A DNA stretch of 64,000 nt, taken from the NCBI GenBank assembly GCA_000149225.2, contig CM000692.1, positions 124,001 to 188,000 of the forward strand. Direction: 5' to 3'. Made by a program: the position numbers and the translations under genes. Below, in pieces: positions 58,707-64,000 of this stretch (within the stretch, counting starts at the first letter, position 1; every line of letters begins with the position of its first letter). A model generated the notes under the pieces. The model was not told where the DNA came from, ran no database searches, and saw only the letters and a program-made list of their open reading frames with translations. The stretch is from Lachancea kluyveri NRRL Y-12651. Lineage: Eukaryota; Ascomycota; Saccharomycetes; Saccharomycetales; Saccharomycetaceae.

Positions 58707-60788
58707 CTACAAATCGTCTAATTCAAAAGAGTCATCGCCAGTATCATCGGTATTAGGTATACCAGTATATCCGCCCTTCTTTTTCCCCTTGGTGTCTGTT
58801 TCCTGTAGTTCGGCATCACCTTGTTCTAAATCATCAGCCCAAGAGACAGTCTTCTTATGAGAGTCATGTCTTTTATTTGGATCAACTAATATAGCACGTA
58901 TCTTTGGCCTGAAATACTCACGAGCAAAGTAATACAAAGCAACGCCAATAACTGAGAAAAGTAACATGTAGATGACAGACATGGTAAATTTACCAGTTTG
59001 ACCACTATCATCACTGTCGTTATGTTTACCCTTTTTGTGTTCTCCTTCGTTGTCATCTTCATCGTCACCATCATCGTCGTGATCATCGTCGTGATCATCT
59101 TCACCATCATCGTCATGATCATCGTCGTGATCATCGTCACCATCATCGTCACCATCATCGTCGTGATCATCATCATCTTTATCATCTTTGTCATCCTTGT
59201 TATCTCCGTCACTAGCAGACTCCTCATTTTCCTCTTCTTTCTCATTTTGTTTGCCTTCGGAAATATCGCTTTCAGGTGCCTTATTTTCCTTGACAAAACC
59301 TTCGCTGACTAAAGTATCTTCATTACCATCTTCAACTAATTGCACGTCATTCAAGTAAATATCAACAATACCCCTGCTAACTAAAGCATTGTCGAACGGA
59401 ACCATGTGGGAGGCGTTGTAGACATTGATAAAGGTCAAGTTTCTTTCATACTTTATAGATCCTGCGGGTATAGTGAAGTTCAAATCTGAATCACGATACA
59501 CCCAGTTGTAGTATTGCATTTCATTCGTAAAGCCTTTGACACCGCCCCATTCTAAACTGTCGATTAAGCTTTCCACACCATAATTATTGCAAATAATGTC
59601 CTTGTCACCATTAAACAAGACGATCTGTAATCCCGATTCCAACAAGCTTGGCAGCAAGTGAATGGAAGGTTTGGATTTAGGATTTGTTAGATGAGAAGAA
59701 ACCTGGCCGTCACACTCCCTCCAAGAAGGAACCTTTGATGAGTCCAAATTTAGCGCTTCGAGAACACCCTCAGTGGAGAAAAATTTGGAGATGTTTGGCA
59801 AGTCGCCTGGCCAGTTCATGCCGCAAGAAGGATAGGAATCTCTTAGTCTGTAGTCGTACATGTTCAGGCACTGTTGGTCATCATCAATCTTGTTGCCCTC
59901 GGAGTCCTTCTTCTGTACGGTATAATCCAACAGGTGAGTTAAAATATTTTCACATTCGTCATAGGAGAAGCCCTCATTTGTGCCAGAGTTGATCAAATTT
60001 TGACAATCTTCATGGTAGCGTAAAAGGTCTTTGAAATGGGAGTCACTTTTGTCGATCAATCCGTGGTCAACGGCAAAGGGCACGTATGATAGCGACTGGG
60101 AATTTGGGTCGATCCAGCCATTACCAATCAACAAGCTGTGAAGGTTGAAGCGGGAATCTGGGTTCTCCTCGTTATAGTCCAAGATGGCGTCTGCAAAAAA
60201 TGGAATAAATTGGCCTGCATAGCTTTCACCAGAAATGACTATGTTTTTGGAATAGTCTTCAGGAAAAACGGTAAAATAGTTTTCCAAAAACGCTATAAAA
60301 CGTTGAGAGACTAAAGCCAAATCATCATCGTAATCCTTGTCTTCACCAACAGTGGAAAACCCTGTACCAGCAGGCTGATCGACAAAGACTAGGTCACCTC
60401 TAGTGTGCCAGGATCCGTTATTCAAATGAAGCTTGCCGTCGTCATTGACTCTAAAAGGACCGCTTTCCATTAAGGCTCCATCCATTGATGAACAGCCCGG
60501 GCCACCGTTCAACCAAAAGATCAAGGTGTTGGCCGCGCTAGAAGACGCAAGCCCAGAAGTATCGTGAAACTTCCAAAAGAAATAGTGCTTTGTGCTAGTA
60601 TCTTCCTCCTCTCCTAATGGAAGATGACCAGCATACATTTGTGGAATGAGGGATTGGTCATCGATAGATGATAACCCCGGTAGTAGATCACTAGAAACAA
60701 GGTAGTCTTTCTGTGAAAGAAGCGAGTTCACATAGTGAGGCAGCAGAAAAAGCGCCACCAAGGCATTTAACACAGTAGCTAATGCCAT
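58707..60788 (-). CDS. KEX1: Prohormone-processing carboxypeptidase Kex1
   Basis: Encodes 693 residues (S. cerevisiae Kex1 729). A hydrophobic signal peptide (first 20 or so residues) is followed by a serine carboxypeptidase domain with triad S189 (GESYAG), D397 (NGDKDII) and H461 (NASHMVPF), plus WLNGGPGCSSMDGALMESGPF. A very acidic Asp/His/Gly lumenal stalk follows (about residues 530-580), then one membrane helix (about 600-625) and a cytosolic tail with SWADDLEQGD. Kex1 trims C-terminal Lys and Arg from alpha-factor and killer toxin precursors in the late Golgi. Position fits YGL203C. Confidence 0.96.
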   Translation of the reverse strand: MALATVLNALVALFLLPHYVNSLLSQKDYLVSSDLLPGLSSIDDQSLIPQMYAGHLPLGEEEDTSTKHYFFWKFHDTSGLASSSAANTLIFWLNGGPGCSSMDGALMESGPFRVNDDGKLHLNNGSWHTRGDLVFVDQPAGTGFSTVGEDKDYDDDLALVSQRFIAFLENYFTVFPEDYSKNIVISGESYAGQFIPFFADAILDYNEENPDSRFNLHSLLIGNGWIDPNSQSLSYVPFAVDHGLIDKSDSHFKDLLRYHEDCQNLINSGTNEGFSYDECENILTHLLDYTVQKKDSEGNKIDDDQQCLNMYDYRLRDSYPSCGMNWPGDLPNISKFFSTEGVLEALNLDSSKVPSWRECDGQVSSHLTNPKSKPSIHLLPSLLESGLQIVLFNGDKDIICNNYGVESLIDSLEWGGVKGFTNEMQYYNWVYRDSDLNFTIPAGSIKYERNLTFINVYNASHMVPFDNALVSRGIVDIYLNDVQLVEDGNEDTLVSEGFVKENKAPESDISEGKQNEKEEENEESASDGDNKDDKDDKDDDDHDDDGDDDGDDDHDDDHDDDGEDDHDDDHDDDGDDEDDNEGEHKKGKHNDSDDSGQTGKFTMSVIYMLLFSVIGVALYYFAREYFRPKIRAILVDPNKRHDSHKKTVSWADDLEQGDAELQETDTKGKKKGGYTGIPNTDDTGDDSFELDDL
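59050..59200 (-). repeat. Asp/His/Gly minisatellite in KEX1
   Basis: Imperfect repeats of GAC/GAT-rich units encode blocks such as DDDHDDDGDDD and DHDDDGED in the lumenal stalk. His recurs at a spacing of roughly four residues. Confidence 0.85.
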
Positions 60789-61573
60789 TCCTGTTTTCTT
60801 ACGTGTAGCTTGTTGTTATTGTCTGTGCATCAATCAGGAGAGAATGATGAGGCTTTTTTTTCATTTTTTACAAACTGTTGACCCAAACGTGGCAGCACCC
60901 ACATAAGAACTGGGTAATATTTGAACTCATTTACTATGTTAAACACGATAAATGTACATAAAAAACGGGAAATTGCGGCCGGTGCAAAAGCACCTAACTC
61001 TGGAGTAATGGACGATTCTGTCATTTGAGCACTGAGAAAGTTCACTTTAACATTAATCAGCCATTATTTTTTTTGCAAGGAGAAACATTACAATATATTT
61101 GAACAACACAAATCAACCAAGGGAAATGGTACTAGGTTTTGTGGTTATGTGTAGAAACAGTATTAAACATTGTGCTTATCTAAGACTCAATGTCTACCAA
61201 CCTATCAAGACCTTATGTGCGTTAGACTAGCTACAATTTTTGAGATGCTGCTAGATATTGATACCGGCATTTAGATGTGCGTATATGGTTGCTACCATTT
61301 CCTCGAAACCATGGACTGCAGCCACGGATATTGTCTTGTTTTACTCATCCTCTTCGCTTATCATCCGCACCCATAGTTTGTGTTACGATAGGGTTACGAC
61401 GGAAGCAGGCGGTAATCCACGGAGCACCAATTATTCCACCGCGAATTGCCGAATTTCGAACGATGACTCGACTGGTGACAGAAAAATTTTCGAACTATAA
61501 AAAAGACAAATATTTGTGTACATGAATCATCTATTCTACTTTTAGAGAAGCAAATACAATTCCAGATACAACC
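60789..61573. promoter_or_regulatory. KEX1-ARO8 divergent region with amino-acid control sites
   Basis: TGACTC at 61464-61469 is a Gcn4-type site. Two CCG-N7-CCG elements, the spacing used by Aro80, lie at 61439-61451 (plus strand) and 61400-61412 (minus strand). All three are 105 to 175 nt before the ARO8 ATG, with AACTATAAAAA at about 61493-61503 between. Inferred from motif matches. Confidence 0.55.
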
Positions 61574-63070
61574 ATGACCTTACCGGAATCTAAAGATTTT
61601 TCACACTTGTTTTCCGACGAGACTAATGCTCGTAAACCATCTCCATTGAAAACTTGTATACATCTTTTCCAGGACCCAAATATCATCTTCTTGGGTGGTG
61701 GTTTGCCAATGAGCGACTATTTCCCATGGGATAAAGTCACCGCTGAATCTCCATTACCACCTTTTGCAAATGGTATCGGTGCTGTTCCATCCGGTGGTGA
61801 CGAAGATACTTGCCACTTGACTATAAGGAAAAACGAAATTACTAAGGCCGGTGACTCCAAAGACATCCATTTGGCTAGAGCTCTACAGTACGGTTTTTCT
61901 CAAGGCCAACCGGAATTGATGGAGTTTGTCAGAAAGCACACCTCTCTAGTTCATGATATCAAGTACGCTGACTGGGATGTCTTGGCCACTGCTGGTAACA
62001 CCAATGCATGGGAATCCACCTTGAGAGTCTTCTGTAACAGAGGCGACACTATTCTAGCAGAAGCTTACTCATTTTCGTCATCTTTGTATGCAGCTGAAGC
62101 ACAAGGTGTTAACGTCTTCCCAGTTCCACTAGACGAGTTCGGTATTATCCCGGAAAAATTGGAGTCTATTATGGACAATTGGAATCCAGAAACTCCAAAG
62201 CCCAAACTTCTTTACACAATCCCAACTGGTCAAAATCCAACGGGTTCATCCTTGAGTGATGACAGAAAGGCCAAAATTTACCGTATTGCACAGAAACACA
62301 ATTTCATCATCATCGAAGATGAGCCATACTATTTCCTACAGATGGAACCTTACGTCAAAGATGCTTCTGCAAGGGAGAAGAAGACATACTCTTCCCACGA
62401 TGAGTTCATCCAATCCTTAGCCAAGTCTTTTATCTCGTTGGATACTGATGGTCGTGTCGTTAGATTGGATTCCTTCTCCAAGGTCTTGGCGCCAGGTACC
62501 AGATTGGGTTGGATTGTTGGTTCCAAAAAGATTTTGGAACCTTACTTACGTTTGCATGAGATGACCATCCAGGCACCATCTGGGTTCACCCAATCTTTGG
62601 TTGCCGGTACTTTGAACCGTTGGGGTCAAGATGGTTACGTCGATTGGTTGATCGGCCTGCGTCATGAGTACACCCACAAACGTGATGTCGCCATTGACGC
62701 TCTGTACAAATATCTACCCAAGGGGTCCTTTATCAAGATTAACCCACCAATTGCTGGTATGTTCTTCACCATTAACATTGATTCCTCTGCTCATCCTGAA
62801 TTTTCCACCACTTACCAATCCAATCCAGAATTGGTAGAGAAGGCTATTTACGAGAAAGTTGTTTCTCAAGGTGTTTTGGTTGTACCAGGTATTTGGTTTA
62901 AAACCGATGGTGAAACTCAGCCACCTCAACCAAAAGAAAGCAAGGTTGTTTTAAAGCCAAATGAAATTTTTTTCAGAGGTACTTATGCTGCGGTTCCATT
63001 AGAAAAATTAGTACAAGGTGTAAAGAGGCTCGGTGATGCGTTATACGAAGAATTTGGAATTGCTAGATGA
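61574..63070 (+). CDS. ARO8: Aromatic aminotransferase I, Aro8
   Basis: Encodes 498 residues (S. cerevisiae Aro8 500). It is a pyridoxal-phosphate fold-type I transaminase of phenylalanine, tyrosine and tryptophan metabolism and of alpha-aminoadipate. Conserved parts are [18 protein letters not shown] near the N-terminus, the phosphate-binding [38 protein letters not shown] and the lysine site [17 protein letters not shown], where Lys forms the Schiff base. Codon bias is strong. Position fits YGL202W. Confidence 0.97.
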   Translation: MTLPESKDFSHLFSDETNARKPSPLKTCIHLFQDPNIIFLGGGLPMSDYFPWDKVTAESPLPPFANGIGAVPSGGDEDTCHLTIRKNEITKAGDSKDIHLARALQYGFSQGQPELMEFVRKHTSLVHDIKYADWDVLATAGNTNAWESTLRVFCNRGDTILAEAYSFSSSLYAAEAQGVNVFPVPLDEFGIIPEKLESIMDNWNPETPKPKLLYTIPTGQNPTGSSLSDDRKAKIYRIAQKHNFIIIEDEPYYFLQMEPYVKDASAREKKTYSSHDEFIQSLAKSFISLDTDGRVVRLDSFSKVLAPGTRLGWIVGSKKILEPYLRLHEMTIQAPSGFTQSLVAGTLNRWGQDGYVDWLIGLRHEYTHKRDVAIDALYKYLPKGSFIKINPPIAGMFFTINIDSSAHPEFSTTYQSNPELVEKAIYEKVVSQGVLVVPGIWFKTDGETQPPQPKESKVVLKPNEIFFRGTYAAVPLEKLVQGVKRLGDALYEEFGIAR

Positions 63071-63478
63071 TAAATTAATCATTCTCCTTCAAGTAACAAA
63101 CAAGTAAAGAAAAGAAAAGAAAAGAAAAGAAAAGAAAAAGTTTTTAAGTTCATGAGCCCTTACGTAAATCTGTAGTTTTTTTTTTGTTTTTTTTGTTTTT
63201 TTTTTAAGAAAAGAAAAGAAAAGAAATAAGAAAAAAATGGATATCTCTTCCAGGTTCTCAAGGTAATGCCTACCTACTTCGATTCATTATTCACTTTAAG
63301 CAATTTGCCTCGGATTTATTTTTTTATATGCGACACATTTCATACGCATTGAATTTTCAATATATTACATATAGCTAGCAGTTAAAAAAAACGGAATTAT
63401 GGATAAGAATGAGCAGATGAAAAAATAAATACGATTATTAATATACCTTACTTGTGTTTGGATTTGTATTAAAATAAT
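63071..63478. other. Convergent ARO8-JEN region with (AAAAG)n
   Basis: Contains two short AAAAG repeat tracts (about 63107-63140 and 63206-63227) separated by T-rich sequence; the two could pair as a hairpin with the T tracts. No gene seen. Confidence 0.6.
63107..63140. repeat. (AAAAG)n microsatellite
   Basis: About seven tandem AAAAG units lie just after ARO8; a shorter tract of the same unit recurs at 63206-63227. Confidence 0.85.
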
Positions 63479-64000
63479 TCATTCTTTATACTGAACTTCT
63501 GGTTTGAATTCCATATTGTCCAAACCACCACTCCATTCAACGTCATCGGCACCACGTCTTTCGACAGAACCTCTATTTTCAGAGATTTCGGGATTCAAAA
63601 CTATTTCACCACCTCTGTTTTCTGGTCCCAAGAGTGCTGTTACCAGTAATCCAGCAAAGACGCATCCCATAAAAATACACATGACCTTACCGTAATCATA
63701 CGTATTTTCCTTGCCCTCAATAGGAAAACGTTCGCCGATGGTAGCTTCTATTGTCGATGAAGCACTGCTGATCATGTTACCCAATTGATAAGCGACACCG
63801 GTAACGAACGTCCTAAACTCTACCGGAGCTAGTTCTGTCAAATGGATTGGAACGATACCCCAGGCACCTTGGACAAAGAATTGCAAGAAAAACACAGCAG
63901 CGTTTAAACCAGAGGGGCTGGAGACGAACCCCCATGGATATAGCATAGCACCACCACCGATGCAACACATGATGATGGCAAAGCGACGTCCGATAAATGA
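63479..64000 (-). CDS. Jen-type monocarboxylate/dicarboxylate transporter, C-terminal part
   Basis: The stop is at 63479 and the frame is still open at the window edge (it reads SFIGRRFAIIM before the first internal Met), so only the last 173 or so residues are seen. Two to three membrane helices and AFFLQFFVQGAWGIVP, HLTELAP, AYQLGNMISSASSTIEATIGERFP match the Jen1/Jen2 branch of the major facilitator superfamily; GxGRR just before the first visible helix is the usual cytosolic loop element. A polar tail of about 55 residues follows. Jen1 imports lactate and pyruvate with protons, and Jen2 dicarboxylates. S. cerevisiae JEN1 is on chromosome XI, so synteny with ARO8 breaks here. Substrate class cannot be chosen from this fragment. 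Confidence 0.85.
   Translation of the reverse strand, partial: SFIGRRFAIIMCCIGGGAMLYPWGFVSSPSGLNAAVFFLQFFVQGAWGIVPIHLTELAPVEFRTFVTGVAYQLGNMISSASSTIEATIGERFPIEGKENTYDYGKVMCIFMGCVFAGLLVTALLGPENRGGEIVLNPEISENRGSVERRGADDVEWSGGLDNMEFKPEVQYKE

Overview
The window is nuclear DNA from a budding yeast of the family Saccharomycetaceae. Genes are densely packed, almost intronless and protected by T-rich and A-rich flanks. The two introns I can support have GTATG 5' splice sites and TACTAAC or GACTAAC branch points. Almost every protein can be aligned from memory with a Saccharomyces cerevisiae protein. The gene order interleaves two S. cerevisiae regions, the left arm of chromosome VII (YGL225 down to YGL202) and the right arm of chromosome V (YER040 down to YER026), and each locus is present once with the expected orientation. 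This is the arrangement expected before the whole-genome duplication, so I infer a non-WGD genus such as Zygosaccharomyces, Torulaspora or Lachancea. I cannot name the species from the sequence alone.

Layout, left to right: GLN3 (-), VRG4/HVG1 (+), KRE29 (+), SDT1/PHM8 (-), COG1 (-), ARB1 (+), EDC1 (-), the YER034W orthologue (-), NIF3 (-), BOL2 (+), a 2.1-kb stretch with no recognisable gene, MDM34 (-), a xanthine/urate-type permease of the NAT/NCS2 family that I do not know from S. cerevisiae (+), a 1.6-kb stretch with no recognisable gene, KIP3 (+), CLG1 (+), SKI8 (-, with an intron directly after the start codon), VAM7 (+), NCS6 (+), ZRG8 (+), FIR1 (-), YPT31/32 (+, one intron), CHZ1 (-), SMB1 (+), MIG2/MIG3 (+), SIP2/GAL83 (+), SPT16 (+), CHC1 (-), POX1 (+), CHO1 (+), tRNA-His (-), KEX1 (-), ARO8 (+), and the C-terminal part of a Jen-type carboxylate transporter (-) that runs off the right edge.

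The genes are mostly housekeeping and do not form one system. They serve nitrogen and glucose regulation (Gln3, Mig, Snf1 beta subunit), Golgi and vesicle traffic (Vrg4, Cog1, Ypt31, Vam7, Chc1, Kex1), mRNA decay (Edc1, Ski8), chromatin (Spt16, Chz1), and ribosome and tRNA biology (Arb1, Ncs6, tRNA-His). Regulation readable from the DNA includes a palindromic GATA pair before the purine permease, four Rgt1-like sites before the MIG gene, a UAS-INO before CHO1, a Gcn4 site plus two CCG-N7-CCG elements before ARO8, RRPE and PAC-like motifs before ARB1, and a U18 tract in the EDC1 3' UTR.

Several starts were moved inward to the first ATG, because the longest open frames of COG1, SDT1, MDM34, SKI8, ZRG8, YPT31, CHZ1, MIG2/3 and SPT16 begin at non-ATG codons. 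I found no transposon, LTR, CRISPR array, centromere or virus-derived element. I did not find a previously undescribed system. The most informative oddities are the SKI8 start-codon intron, the conserved EDC1 poly(U) element, the nitrogen-regulated purine permease, the single Snf1 beta subunit with features of both paralogues, and the 2.1-kb gene-free gap between convergent genes.
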